Positions 1-10,072 of a stretch of DNA of 64,000 bases are shown one piece after another; position 1 is the stretch's first letter; every line of letters starts with the position of its first letter. The position numbers and the translations under genes were made by a program. The notes beneath the pieces were generated by a model that ran no database searches, was not told where the DNA came from, and saw only the letters and a program-made list of their open reading frames with translations. This DNA comes from Erinaceus europaeus (Eukaryota; Chordata; Mammalia; Eulipotyphla; Erinaceidae), in contig NC_080171.1 in NCBI RefSeq assembly GCF_950295315.1, forward strand, positions 99,735,445 through 99,799,444, written 5' to 3'.

Positions 1-254
1 CCAATCCTGGCCCTACACGTCACCCCTGGTTGTCGCCCAATAAAAAGCCCCCTCACCCCCCCTCTCTCTGGGCTCCCTGCTCCCCCCCCCCCCCCCCCCC
101 CGTGTTCAGGTAGTGGGGACGGCCATTGCCGGCTGGCTCCACGTGGTCTGAACCAAACCCCCCCATCCTATAATAAAGATTTGTGTACCCCTTTGCTCTG
201 GACGTCCGCTCTCTTCTCCGCGGTGCAGCCCGACACCAGACCACCACCACAACA
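1..254 (+). mobile_element. ERV long terminal repeat, 3' part only (cut by window edge)
   Basis: Matches, in the opposite orientation, the complete LTR at 39848-40194: both carry AATAAAAAGCCCC, the GGGGACGGCCATTGCCGG stretch and AATAAAG followed by TGTGTACCCC. It ends in CAACA at 250-254, the expected inverted LTR terminus. A poly-C run (82-101) is expanded here relative to the other copy. No primer-binding site follows, so this is a solo LTR or a 3' LTR, not a 5' LTR. It is non-coding. Confidence 0.8.
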
Positions 255-347
255 ATAATGTGTATGTATGTATATCAGCGGTGGGGAAAGAAAGAACACA
301 GGGCTTTGTTCATTCATGATGCTGAGTGACCTCAGGTCATTTTTTTC

Positions 348-465
348 CCCAGAGCACTGCTCATCTCTGGCTTATGGTGGAATGGGGGATTAAACCTGGT
401 ATCTGGGACCCTCAGCCATGACAGTCTGTTTGCCTAATCACTATGCTATCCCCCCTGTCTCTCAG
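348..465 (-). mobile_element. SINE class D, antisense
   Basis: Antisense copy opening with AGAGCACTGCTC and closing with CTATGCTATCCCCCC, about 15-20% diverged by eye from the other D copies. Confidence 0.75.
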
Positions 466-483
466 GCCATTTTCTCTCTCCTT

Positions 484-627
484 TTTAAGAATTTATTTAT
501 TCATGAGAAAGGTAAAGAGAGAGAAAGAACCGGACATCACTCTGGTACATGTGCTGCCAGGGATTGAACTCAGGACCTCATGGTTGAGATTCCAATGCTT
601 TATCCACTGTGCCACCTCCAGGACCAC
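484..627 (-). mobile_element. SINE class B, antisense
   Basis: Antisense copy: ATTTATTCATGAGAAAG tail, then GACATCACTCTGGTACATG, ending TATCCACTGTGCCACCTCC, the complement of the tRNA-like head. Confidence 0.85.
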
Positions 628-639
628 CCTCAGGCCATT

Positions 640-790
640 TTCTATTTAGAAAGAGAGAGATAGCACAGATTGGCTCTACCATCCATGGAGTCCCTCCACC
701 ACATAGCCTATGCTGTCCATGGTGCTGCCCCATGTGGTGCTAAGGCTTGAACCCAGGGCCTTGGAGCATGGTAGCACACACACTTGGCAT
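640..790 (-). mobile_element. SINE class E, antisense, diverged
   Basis: Follows the B copy directly. Shows GAGATAGCACAG, GGTGCTAAGGCTTGAACCCAGG and a degenerate end. From here to 1076 I see nothing further. Confidence 0.5.
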
Positions 791-1076
791 TAGGAGCATT
801 AGGAGATGGTCATATGATTTAAACAATCAAAGCTGATGTCGCTACATTAAAATCAGTGGGGTTGGAGCGGGGGGTGGGGTGGGGGGGGAAGCTAAATAAA
901 GACCTCTCTCAGTATGCAGCCAGGCTCTGCAGTTGGCGTCCTTGGTGGACACCTTCAGTTCTCTGAGTTTGATACACTGGCTTGGCTTCTGAAAACACTG
1001 CTTTTCTGGTATTGCATTTTGACTTCACAAACTCAAATCATTTCTGGGGTACTGGAAAAACTCAGACTGGAGAAAA

Positions 1077-1235
1077 AGCTCACTAGAATAGGGTGCTGCT
1101 TTGCCATGTAAAAGACTTAGGTTCGAGTCTGGCTCCCACTGCATTGAAAGAAGCTTCCTGTCTCTCTCCCTATCAACCCCTTCCCTCTCAATTTCTGGCT
1201 GTCTCTATCCAGTAAATAAATAAAGTTTTTTAAAA
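1077..1235 (+). mobile_element. SINE class E, sense
   Basis: Sense copy with TGCTGCTTTGCCATGT, GGTTCGAGTCTGGC (B-box-like) and a CAATTTCTGGCTGTCTC...AATAAATAAA tail. Confidence 0.65.
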
Positions 1236-1361
1236 AGCCTTTTCAATGAAAATTAATAGAATTAAAAGAGAAGAAAGAAGCTTCGGTGCTGTGGTCTCTG
1301 TCACTCTCTGTCTTCTTTGTCTCTGTTTAAAAGAAATATTTTCTTTAAAAATTGAAAATCG

Positions 1362-1575
1362 ACCTGCAGGGGAGATGCTTCACAGGTGGTGAAGCAGGTC
1401 TGAAGGAGTCTGTCTTTCTCTCCCCTTCTCTGTCTTCCCCTCCTCTCTCCATTTCTCTCTGTCCTATCCAACAACAATGACATCAACAACAACAATAATA
1501 ACTACAACAACAAAACAACAATGGCAACAAAAGAGAAAATAAATAATAAAAAATTAAATAGATAAATAAAAATTG
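1362..1575 (+). mobile_element. SINE class A, sense, 5' truncated
   Basis: Begins inside the element at CCTGCAGGGGAG, has the pyrimidine block (TCTCCATTTCTCTCTGTCC) and the CAACAACAA...AATAAATAA tail. The tRNA-like head is missing. Confidence 0.8.
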
Positions 1576-1845
1576 AAACTCAAGCTCTCCAGCTGCTCTT
1601 TGAAGATAAGGGGGAGGATGGGGGGAAAGGGTGCAATGGAGACAATAACTTTTCCATTTTCAGTCATTGAAGCTACACCTGGAGGAGGGGAGGAAGAATA
1701 GGGACTAAACTCTCCATAGTGCTGCTTAGCACTGATTTACTTCATGCTACATCATTTTTAACAGTATTAGCAGCTAAACTTCACTGAGTCCTTATTCAGG
1801 TTCCAGTACTAGAAAAAAGACCTTATAAATTATTCCGTGTTGAAG

Positions 1846-2056
1846 TTTTTTGTTTGTTTATTTGTTTATTACTGAATAGAGACAGAGAGAAACTGAGAGG
1901 GGAGGAGGAGACTGAAAGAGAGATATAGAGACACCTGCAGCCCTACTTCACCACTTGTGAAGCTACCCCCTGCAGGTGGGGACCAGGGGCTTGAACCTGC
2001 GTCCTTGCGCACGGTAATGTGTGCGCTTAACCAGCTGCGCCACCGCCTGACTCCAC
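1846..2056 (-). mobile_element. SINE class C, antisense, nearly complete
   Basis: Antisense copy from a T-rich tail through CACCTGCAGCCC and GCAGGTGGGGACCAGG to the head complement GCTGCGCCACCGCCTGACTCC. Confidence 0.85.
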
Positions 2057-2085
2057 CTTGTTCAAGTTTTAAGAAAGTGCTTCTA

Positions 2086-2360
2086 CCCCCGGCTCCCCAC
2101 CTGCCGGGGAGTCGCTTCACAGGCGGTGAAGCAGGTCTGCAGGTGTCTATCTTTCTCTCCCCTCTCTGTCTTCCCCTGCTCTCTCCATTTCTCTCTGTCC
2201 TATCCAACAACAAAGCAACGTCAACAATGGCAATAATAACCGCAACGAGGCTGCAACAACTAGGGCAACAAAAAGGGGGGAAAATGGCCTCCAGGAGCGG
2301 TGGATTCATGGTGCAGGCACCAAGCCCAGCAATAACCCTGGAGGGGAAAAAAAAAAAAAA
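2086..2360 (+). mobile_element. SINE class A, sense, 5' truncated, with TSD
   Basis: Flanked by a perfect 15-bp TSD, AAGAAAGTGCTTCTA, at 2071-2085 and 2361-2375. Starts mid-element at CCCCGGCTCCCCACC and includes the 3' extension with GTGCAGGCACC and CCTGGAGG before the A tail. This is a recent L1-mediated insertion. Confidence 0.92.
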
Positions 2361-2629
2361 AAGAAAGTGCTTCTAAATGAATGTAACAGAATGTAATGGC
2401 CCCAGGGGCAGGAGGAAGAGATGGAGACGAACATGAACAATTGGAACTGATGATACATTTAAAGGCAGAGGGGGAAGAGGTTAGGTAGGTGCAAGACTAC
2501 GGGAAAAGAGACCTAAATTTAGGACTCAGGGATCTCCAAATGGTCCCCCACCCCTGGGGTGGTGGAAGTACAAGCAGGTGGACGCGGTATCAACTAGTCA
2601 GTAGTCACCACACCTGGTGTATCTTTCTT

Positions 2630-2921
2630 TTTTTTCTCCAGGGTTACCACTGGGGTTCAGTGTCCGCACTAAGAATCCACTGCTCCTGGAGGCCACTTAA
2701 AAAAAAGTATTTATTTATTCCCTTTTGTTGCCCTTTTTATTGTTGTAGTTATTATTGTTGTTATTGATGTCGTCATTGTTGGATAGGACCGAGAGAAATG
2801 GAGAGAGGAGGGGAAGACAGAGGGGGAGAGAAAGGTAGTCACCTGCAGCCTGCTTCACCGCTTGTGAAGCAACTCCCCTGCAGGTGGGGAGCCGGGGGCT
2901 TGAACCAGGATCCTAAAGCCT
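2630..2921 (-). mobile_element. SINE class A, antisense, long form
   Basis: Antisense: TTTTCTCCAGGGTTACC, then the T-rich GTTGTAG block, GGATAGGACC, and GCAGGTGGGGAGCCGG. The head end is lost in GGATCCTAAAGCC. Confidence 0.8.
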
Positions 2922-3064
2922 GGAGGCCACCCCCCCTTTGTTGCCTTTATTGTTCATCGTCCTTATTATTGTTGTTGTTTTCATTGCCGTCATTGCTGCT
3001 GGATAGGACAGAGATAAATCGCTCCGCGCCACGTGCGCTCAACCCACTGGGCTACCGCCCGAAC
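2922..3064 (-). mobile_element. SINE class A, antisense, internally deleted
   Basis: GGAGGCCACCCC...GGATAGGACAGAGATAAATCG is joined directly to the head complement CCACGTGCGCTCAACCCACTGG. The central CTGCAGG region present in other A copies is missing. Confidence 0.7.
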
Positions 3065-3229
3065 CGGCCCCCCCCCCCCCGCCCAGTATATCTTTCTACG
3101 GTGCACACACCCCTCTACCCACCACCCACATCCGCTACCCCCCCCCTCCTGTCACTATCTTCTGAGGCTTGGTTCTCCCAGGCTCCTCCCAGCTCCACTC
3201 GACATCTGTCTTTCCACCTGCTAGGCTCC

Positions 3230-3460
3230 CGGCTGCAGTGGCCACGCGACAAACCTGCTCCCCGCCGTCACATGACCGAGTGTAAATCACAGGACTCTTC
3301 CCACCCCGGGCAGCGGGCCCCGCACCCCGTTCTGCAGAGGCTGCAGGCCGCGCGTGCGCAGTTGTAGACACACCGGCAGACCCCGCGCTTCGGCTGGGAA
3401 GGGGCCCCAGACAGTACTCCCCCGCCCCCGCCCACCGTCGTTCCGACTCCTGAATCCCTA
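3230..3460. promoter_or_regulatory. Small CpG-rich block upstream of STXBP1, candidate regulatory element
   Basis: A GC- and CpG-rich patch that is not a repeat and lies about 4 kb 5' of the STXBP1 start. It holds GTCACATGAC (3267-3276, E-box palindrome of the USF/MITF type), an exact NRF1-type motif CGCGCGTGCGCA (3349-3360), and CCCGCCCCCGCCC around 3420-3432. No coding gene is recognised in it. It could be an enhancer, an upstream alternative promoter or the edge of another transcript; sequence alone cannot decide. Confidence 0.4.
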
Positions 3461-4739
3461 CTCCAGTTGAGACTCGGCTTTCTGGCTGCTATGCTGACCG
3501 CAAGTGGTCCTAACAGCCAAACCTCTCTTTAGGTCAGAACACGAGCTGCCCTGGGTGCTGCATGAACACTCCGGGATCATCAGGGAAGTCAAGAGTCAGT
3601 GTATACTTAACTGGAGACCTTGGGCCGTGGACTTGACCTCCCAGCGGCCCAGGGAAAAGGATAATCGGCCCTTCTCAGGGTGCCTGGCGTGTGTGCTATT
3701 TACTCTCAGTATGTGCACATAAAGAATACAGAGCAAAGGGGGAGGGGATCGCTGGGGAGGCTATTTCCCTTGTGTGTAGGTCGTCTTTAGTTCCTCAGAG
3801 CCACACTGCCAGAGAAGCTTGGGAGAAAACAAGATTTAGAGATGCCAAGAGATCTGGAATCGCGGCTTGAGTCTCACATCTAGAGAGATTCCAACCTGAC
3901 ACTCAGGGTTTCCCAAGTGAATTCACAGTCTGTCACCACACTCCCTCTTTCAACTATCCTATTTAACAGAACATCCTTTTTCTGTTTTAAAAATTCTTGT
4001 TCCTAGTGAACATCTCAGGTACACATCAGCAAGGATGGATTTCGGTTTCATCTTTCCTTCTGCAGAAAATAACGAACTGCTCTATTTGTTTGCTGTGATC
4101 TTTGAGAAGGTACCCATGCAGACTCCAGCCCTCACCTCCATAGTCCTGAAGCCCCACTGTGACCTTTGACCTTTGACCTCTTGGGGCTCTCCTCAACCTT
4201 GGGCACCTTTCCCTCTAGTTACACTGGCTCTCTCTGTTTCTGAAAAAGCAAAACGCAGTGCTGAGTCTTTATAACCACTGTATATTGGCATAGGACACTC
4301 TCCATTTTGCCACCTTCTACTCGTCTCAGGAAGCCTGCTCTGATTGTACCTAACCTGGTCCACTAGGTTAGACAGCATTTTTCACTTGTCCAGTTCCATG
4401 TTATGCTCTAGCACTAACTATAATAGTGACTCCACATATGAAGTGGCTCCTTTATTCCTGTCTGTCTCCAGTCTGTGCTGACACATGCCAGCTGGCTAAG
4501 GAGGGCAGTGTTCCTTTTTCTCCACTTGGCATCACAAGTGCATCACAGCCCTCACCCCCCATCATCACCACAGTTACAAATTAGCTCCTTCTCAAATGCA
4601 TCCAGAGGGGATCAATACTTTCCTCCTGGGTAAAAGGCAAAGCAGAGACACAGAGATGACAGATGGACATTTTCTTTCTCTGAAGCCATATGAAGGCTCT
4701 CTGCGTGTTGGTTGGTGTAGGGAGAAAATGGTCAAGGCT
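3461..4739. other. Upstream unique sequence without recognised gene or young repeat
   Basis: Single-copy-looking DNA apart from the triple half-site at 4160-4179. The short open frames here resemble nothing I know. Confidence 0.5.
4160..4179 (-). promoter_or_regulatory. Triple direct repeat of nuclear-receptor half-site (two overlapping DR1)
   Basis: TGACCT occurs three times (4160-4165, 4167-4172, 4174-4179) with one T between each copy. On the minus strand this is AGGTCA A AGGTCA A AGGTCA, two overlapping perfect DR1 elements, the layout bound by HNF4, COUP-TF, RXR or PPAR:RXR. The site lies 3.3 kb 5' of the STXBP1 ATG in unique sequence. Function is inferred from the motif only. Confidence 0.55.
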
Positions 4740-4940
4740 TAGACAAATGAACTAAATAAAACAATAACAGACTTTTGAGCTATTAAGACCAATTAGTAGG
4801 TACTAGAAGGGAAGGGAGAATGCCAGGGGTGGGGGTGTAGGTATCACAAATCATAATGAAGGAAGCACACATGCTGATTTTTCAATGATACACTCCTGAA
4901 ACCTATATAATGTTGTAATGTCATGATACTTCAATATAAA
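4740..4940 (+). mobile_element. Ancient L1 3' end, sense, probable
   Basis: GAAACCTATATAATGTTGTAATGTCATGATACTTCAATATAAAAA resembles old mammalian L1 3' UTR ends. Diverged, so the family is not named. A weak B-like fragment and an A/G-rich tail follow to about 5060. Confidence 0.4.
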
Positions 4941-5207
4941 AAAAAAAAGAAAGAAAATAGGAGATGAGATGTAGTTCAGTGGCAGAGCACATGCTCCGGG
5001 AGGCCTCATCCCCACCTTCCAAAAAAAAAGAAAAAAAGAAATGAAAGAAAGAAAAGGGTCAGAGGGTCAGTTGTCTAATTGTCTTGCTCCAGGTCTAGTT
5101 GTCCTAGTTGCCCCAAGACAACTGGGACACCATGGCCTTAACCTAGCAGGTCACTGCTCACTTCATGACCATGGGAAAGCCCTCCTTTTGGCCTTAGCTT
5201 CACAATT

Positions 5208-5519
5208 TTTTAAAAAAATATTTTAAATTTATTTTCTCTTTTTGTTGTTAATGTTTCGGAGAATACCAACATCTTTTGTTGCCTTTGTTGTTTTGTTGTT
5301 GTTACTGATGTCATCGTTGTTAGATAGGATAGAGAGAAATGAAGAGGGGAGGGGAAGACAGATGGGAGGAGAGAAAGATAGACACCTGCAGACCTGCTGC
5401 ACCACCTGGAAGCAACTCTCCTGCAGGTGGGGATCCGGGGGCTGGATCCGGGGTCCTTACACTGGTCCTTGCGTTTTGCAACACGTGTGTTTAACCCGCT
5501 GCGCTACCGCCCGACTCCC
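5208..5519 (-). mobile_element. SINE class A, antisense, near complete
   Basis: Runs from a T/A-rich tail through TTAGATAGGATAGAG and CTGCAGGTGGGGATCC to the head complement CGCTGCGCTACCGCCCGACTCC. A GGGGGCTGGATCC duplication sits near the centre. Confidence 0.88.
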
Positions 5520-5683
5520 AGATTCACAATTTTGATTGTACAATTGGATCTTTCCTGTTATTTACTAGCAAAGAACTTACTACCCTCTTTGAATTTCAAT
5601 TTTCTCACCCATAAGGATATTATATTTCTCAACAATCTGAAAAGAATGACCTAGCTCAGAGCTGCTTCAAAAATTCAAGGACC

Positions 5684-6008
5684 GGACCGGGCGGTAGCGA
5701 AGTGGGTTAAGCGCACATAGCACAAAGCGCCAGGACCCGAGCAAGGATCCCAGTTCAAGCCTCCGGCCCCTACCTGCAGGAGGGTGGTTTCACAAGCATG
5801 AAGCAGGTATGCAGGTATCTTACTTTCTCTCCTTTATCTTCCCTTCCTCTCTCGATTTCTCTGTCGTATCCAACAACAATGACAGTAATAACAATAGTAA
5901 CAACAACAATGATAAACAACAAGGGCAACAAAAGGGAAAAAATAACCTCCAGGAGCAGTGGATTCATAGTGCAGGCACCAAGCCCCAGTGATAACGTGGA
6001 GAAAAAAG
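5684..6008 (+). mobile_element. SINE class A, sense, full length with 3' extension and TSD
   Basis: Perfect TSD AATTCAAGGACC at 5672-5683 and 6009-6020. Complete head (GGGCGGTAGCGAAGTGGGTTAAG), body, CAACAA tail and the extension (GTGCAGGCACCAAGCC). This is one of the best reference copies in the window. Confidence 0.93.
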
Positions 6009-6193
6009 AATTCAAGGACCATTTGTTGATTTTACTACTACTAGTTTTTCCATACTTACTACAATTTGAAGTCATAGGCGAGGTCTTGCCAATGTTGCAA
6101 AACTAAAGTCCTGTATCAGCAGAGAATGCCCAGTAAACTCAGATCTGGAACCACTTTAGTAAAGACAGACTCTGGAAAGGAAATATTAAGACC

Positions 6194-6335
6194 GTGGTCC
6201 CGGAGATGGCACAGTGGATAAAGCATAGGACACTCAAGCATTAGGTCCCAAGTTCAATCCCCCGCAGCACATCCCCAGAGTGATGTCTGGTTCTGTCTTC
6301 TTCATGCATAAATAAATTAAAAATATTTTTAAAAG
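6194..6335 (+). mobile_element. SINE class B, sense, full length with TSD
   Basis: TSD AAATATTAAGACC at 6181-6193 and 6336-6348. Head CCCGGAGATGGCACAGTGG, middle AGAGTGATGTCTGG, tail AATAAATTAAAAA. Confidence 0.92.
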
Positions 6336-6611
6336 AAATATTAAGACCAGAGTTATCCTACAACAAAGTCTTATGTGATTTGGGACTTAGAATTTCTAAA
6401 CTTTGAGTACCCCAAGACTGAGATCATAGTGGGTCTTGCACCTGATGTCCCAGTGCCCAGAAAAGCGACTTATACACAGGATGGGAGAATAATATATGTT
6501 TGTCAATGAGAGATATACATTCTGACAGCAAGTAAGTCTAATGTCGACCACTTCTGAGTCTCTGCTTTCTTTTTTTAATCTGAAAACAGAGCTTATAAAC
6601 AATGTCCAATT

Positions 6612-6745
6612 GGGGTCAGGTGATGACTTAATCCGTAGATCCGGGTTCAAGCCCCTAGCCCCTGCAGGGGAAGGGACGCTTCACCAATGCTGGAGCAGTG
6701 CTGTAGGCAGGTCTCTCTCCCCTCTCTCTTAATCATCATCATCAT
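6612..6745 (+). mobile_element. SINE class C, sense, diverged fragment
   Basis: GGGGTCAGGTGATGAC...GGGTTCAAGCCCCTAG...CCCTGCAGGGG, ending in CTCTCTCCCC and a (ATC)n stretch. Confidence 0.65.
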
Positions 6746-7160
6746 CTTCTCATCATCTAATTATTGTGAGGTTTAATAACACTCACTATGCACTAAGGTG
6801 GTTAACAGGGGCCCTGACTCAGTGAATGGCGATGTGTGGACTTAGATGGTGCTGATGAACCGTGTTAGACTGGAGCTGCGGAGGGTACCACTCTAGCATG
6901 ATCTAGCATGCGGAGGCGGGGAGGAGGAATGGGAGCCTTCCACAAAGCGGAAAGACGGATTCATGGCAGGTTTTCGGGAAGCGGGAGAAAGTCTGTAACC
7001 GGTGGCCTGGGATTCAGGTGCGGAGGCGGCAGAGCGAACTCCAGCACCCTGCGCTCCGGGAGCGCGCGATGGCCAGGGCGCGCGCGGCGCGTGAGGCGAG
7101 AGGGAGGGTGCGGCTCTCGAACCAGCCAGGGGCAGCCTCGCGACCAGCCGCAACTCGGAG

Positions 7161-7241
7161 GGCGGGGTCGAGCCCCCGACTCGCAGTGCGATTGGTGAAG
7201 GCGCGCGGGTGACGCTAACGGTGGGCGCGAGGCCCCGCCCC
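7161..7241 (+). promoter_or_regulatory. STXBP1: Proximal promoter elements: GC boxes and inverted CCAAT box
   Basis: GGCGGGG (7161-7167), ATTGG (7191-7195, inverted CCAAT) and CCCCGCCCC (7233-7241) sit 210-290 bases upstream of the ATG, the usual setting for Sp1 and NF-Y in a TATA-less promoter. The transcription start is not fixed by sequence; it probably lies between about 7280 and 7400. Confidence 0.5.
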
Positions 7242-7450
7242 TGCCGCCCCCCCTTCACGCGCGCGCCCGCGGGTCGGCAGCCTCACTCTGGCTCGCGCCG
7301 CGCCCCCGCGCCTAGTCCGCGCGTCAGTCGGTGCGGAGCGCGGCTGCGGAGGTGCGGGCTGCAGCCGGCGGAGCGCGCCAAGTCGGGGAGGCGGCGGTGT
7401 CTGCGGCTGTCGCCTGAGGGGGCTCGGAATCCGGAGGCTCGCGCGCCGCG

Positions 7451-7487
7451 ATGGCCCCTATCGGCCTCAAAGCCGTGGTCGGAGAGA
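7451..7487 (+). CDS. STXBP1: Syntaxin-binding protein 1 (Munc18-1), coding exon 1
   Basis: Encodes MAPIGLKAVVGE plus the first base of Lys13, identical to the start of mammalian Munc18-1. Munc18-1 is the cytosolic Sec1/Munc18 protein of neurons that clasps syntaxin-1 and templates SNARE assembly for synaptic vesicle fusion. The ATG has G at -3 and G at +4, and an in-frame TGA at 7415-7417 rules out an upstream start in this frame. The exon ends in a consensus donor, A|GTAAGT (7488-7493), phase 1. The 5' UTR lies in the CpG island. The next coding exon is 52.4 kb away. Exon coordinates are seen directly; family function is established knowledge. Confidence 0.96.
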
Positions 7488-8225
7488 GTAAGTGGAGACG
7501 GGGCCTGCCCGTCGGCGGGCGCCCTACCTACCTGCAGCGCCCTGGCCTCCGCGCTGGCCGATCGTCCCGCCCGGCCGCGGGCTCCGGGCTGGGAGGGTCC
7601 CGCTATTCCGGCGCCGCCCTCCTCTGAGGCCTTGGGGGGAGTCCCTTCCGGCCTCCCGCGCCCCGATCCCGCTTCCCTGCACCGCATTCCTGCCCCTTCC
7701 CCCATCCTGCCCGCCTCACCCGCCCTCCCCACCGCACCCGGTCCCTCGCCTCCATCCTCATCGCCGTCCTCCTCCATCACCTCCGCCATCCTCCACCCCC
7801 GCGGCTCCCCCTTCCCCGTCTCTCCCGTCTGCACCCCCACTTCACCCCGCTTCGCCTCATCCCCACTCAGCCCTCCCCGCCGCCTTGACCCCCCAGGCCC
7901 CGCGGTCCCGCTCCCTTGTCCGTCTCCCGCTCTCCCACCCTCGGCGAGTCGTGACGAGCAGCGTCCCGCGCCGCGCCGCGCCCTCCTCCCCGCGCTCCTC
8001 CCTCCCGGGAGCCCGCAGCCGCCGCCGCCGCCGCGACCCACCTGGGAGGGAGCGGCCCCGAGGGGGAGCCCCGGCGCCGGGGAGACCCGCCCGGCTCCCC
8101 CAGGTCGCCTCGCCCCTCGGGGCGGCGTCGGGACGGCCGGATCCCTCTTCCCTCGCGCGGGGGTGGCGCGGGGCGCGGGTGGGGGGACTTGCCCAGCACC
8201 GCAGGCTGCGGTCACCCCGGGCTGA

Positions 8226-8837
8226 GCTGCACTCCAGGGCAGGTCCAACCACCATTTCAGGGAGGAAAACGGCTGTGTGGTTTGGAAGGAAGACTCGACG
8301 TACATGGGTTTTCCTTTTCCTTTTCCCTTTCCTTTTCTTTTCTTTTTCAGTGGTTGGCGGTGGGCCTCAGTTGCAGCGGGGTGACGACTGATGGGGGCAA
8401 AACTGGGAAGCACCATTCTCGCTCGGTGGCTCAATAAAACTGATGATACGTGCAGATGAACAGTGCCTCCTCTGTGTTTTTGGCTATTATGTTACTCCCC
8501 CCCCCCCCATGGTGTAAGGATTGCAATGGCTTTTGCTGCTGCTTTTGGAATTAAATTTTAAACTAGGATATTCTCTGGAGGAGGCTAGGGAAGGAAATAG
8601 AATAAATATGGTGGACATTATAGCTTCCTTTCCCACGACTCCCCCCCACCCCCGCCATTAAATATTTTGGCCCGTACTGTAGTGTTCATTGGAGCATCGT
8701 GACTTATCACAACTTTTCCTTTTTCCATTATTTCCTTTGATAATGTAGGAAGTATTTCCACTTGTCCAACCTGACCCAGATCTCTTACATTGGAATAAAA
8801 TTGTTGTAAAATGAACCGCAAAGGAGAGAGCTTTTTT
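8226..8837. other. Start of STXBP1 intron 1, unique sequence
   Basis: Leaves the CpG island. Contains a TTTTCC/CCTTTT pyrimidine run (8305-8349) and a short poly-C (8498-8508). I recognise no exon or repeat family. Confidence 0.5.
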
Positions 8838-9114
8838 AAAAAAACTGTTTATTTATTATCCCTTTTGTTGCCCTTTTTATTGTTGTAGTTATTATTGTTG
8901 TTATTGATGTCATTGTTGTTGGATAGGACAAAGAGAAATGGAGAGAGGAGGGGAAGACAGAGAGGGGGAGAGAAAGACACCTGCAGACCTGCTTCACCGC
9001 CTGTGAAGCGACTCCCCTGCAGGTGGGGAGCCAGGGGCTCGAACTGGGATCTTTACGCCGGTCCTTGCGCTTTGTACCACTTGCGCTTATCCCGCTGCGC
9101 TACCGCCCGACTCC
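8838..9114 (-). mobile_element. SINE class A, antisense, complete head
   Basis: T-rich tail, GTTGTTGGATAGGACAAAG, CTGCAGGTGGGGAGCC, and head complement CTGCGCTACCGCCCGACTCC. Flanks GAGAGCTTTTTTAAA and GAAAGCTTTTTAAA look like a worn TSD. Confidence 0.9.
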
Positions 9115-9345
9115 CGGAGAAAGCTTTTTAAAAGTGCCCACTGTAATACCTACCTTTCCCACGCACAAATGTTCTGTTACAGGTACCTTCTGTTTTTTAA
9201 GGAGAATCAGGCATTTCGGGCTGGAAAGGGTGCATTCGGGCTCTCCAATGGCAGCACCCTCATTTCATCTGTGGGAAAGAAAACCAGACTCAGAGCACTT
9301 ACGTGGCTATCCCAAATCAGTGTCAGTTTTTTAAAACCAGGCACC

Positions 9346-9540
9346 GGGCTCAGGCGCACCGGGTTAAGTGCACATCCTACCAAGCACAAGTACCTACTCA
9401 GGATCCAGGTTTGAGTCGCCTCTCACCTGCAGCCCAGACGCTTCATGAGTGGTGAAGCAGGTCGGCAGGTGTCTTTCTTCCCTGGGACCTTGATCTACCC
9501 TCTCAATTTCTCTTTGTTCCACCGAATAAATGGGGGAGAG
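9346..9540 (+). mobile_element. SINE class C, sense
   Basis: Head GCACCGGGCTCAGGCGCACC, B-box-like GGTTTGAGTCGCC, TCATGAGTGGTGAAGCAGG, and tail CTCAATTTCTCTTTG...AATAAATGG. Confidence 0.75.
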
Positions 9541-9609
9541 GGGACACCACACATCAATTTCCTTTCAACATTAGTAAAAAATATTTTTTTGTTCAATATT
9601 CACTTGTTC

Positions 9610-9966
9610 ACATATAAATTTTTAATTTTTTATTATCCTTATTTATTGGCCAGACACAGCCAGAAATCCAGAGGGGGGGTCAGGGGTAGGTAGCATAATG
9701 GTTATACAAAGAGACTCTCATGCCTGAGGTTCTGAAGTCCCAGGTTCAGTCCCCTGCACCACCATAGGCCAAAGTTGGTCAGTGCTCTGGTATTAAAAAA
9801 AAAATCCAGAGGGAAGGGGGTGATAGAGAGGGAGCAAGACAGAGAGATACCTGCAACATTGCTTCACCACTTGCAGAGCTTTCCCCTGTAGGTGGGGACA
9901 CTGAGCTTGAACCCAGGTCTTTACACATTGTAACATGCTCTCAACCAGGTGCACCACTACCCGGCC
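9610..9966 (-). mobile_element. SINE class C, antisense, split by a D insertion
   Basis: Starts at TTTTTATTATCCTTATTTATTGG, breaks at AAATCCAGAGGG and resumes after the nested D copy with GAAGGGGGTGATAGAGAGGG, ending in the head complement GCACCACTACCCGGCCCC. Confidence 0.85.
9676..9801 (+). mobile_element. SINE class D, sense, nested in a C copy with TSD
   Basis: TSD AAATCCAGAGGG at 9664-9675 and 9802-9813. Head GTAGGTAGCATAATGGTTATAC, B-box-like CCAGGTTCAGTCCCC, end GTGCTCTGGTATTAAAAA. D is thus younger than this C copy. Confidence 0.92.
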
Positions 9967-9971
9967 CCATA

Positions 9972-10072
9972 ACTTTTTTTTTTAAGCCAGAAAATTACTC
10001 AGGCCTGGTTTAAATGATGCTGGGGATTGAACCTTGGAACCTTGGAATCTCAGGCATGAGAGTCTTCTTTTT
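9972..10072 (-). mobile_element. SINE class D, antisense fragment
   Basis: TTTAAGCCAGAAAATTACTCAGG...GGGGATTGAACC...CTCAGGCATGAGAGTCTT. The last third is missing. Confidence 0.65.

Larger units (their letters stand above)
6905..8225 (+). promoter_or_regulatory. STXBP1: STXBP1 CpG island promoter region
   Basis: About 1.3 kb of very GC- and CpG-rich, repeat-free sequence spanning the 5' flank, 5' UTR, exon 1 and the start of intron 1. No TATA box is seen in front of exon 1, in line with a dispersed CpG-island promoter. Long open frames on both strands here are a by-product of few stop codons in GC-rich DNA and are not genes. Confidence 0.85.

Noticed and set aside
1..254. 5' LTR of a provirus running into the window
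   Set aside because: No primer-binding site or internal viral sequence follows position 254.
2798..3367. 189-codon plus-strand frame across SINE pieces and the small CpG block
   Set aside because: Begins in antisense SINE sequence and runs into GC-rich DNA; no domain.
5684..5760. tRNA gene
   Set aside because: The tRNA-like head with A and B boxes is that of a SINE; it lacks a tRNA fold and the same head recurs throughout the window.
7209..8434. Long open frames on both strands (338, 299 and 383 codons) in the CpG island
   Set aside because: Pro/Arg/Ala-rich translations of GC-rich DNA on both strands, overlapping the STXBP1 exon in other frames; no start context, domain or homology.
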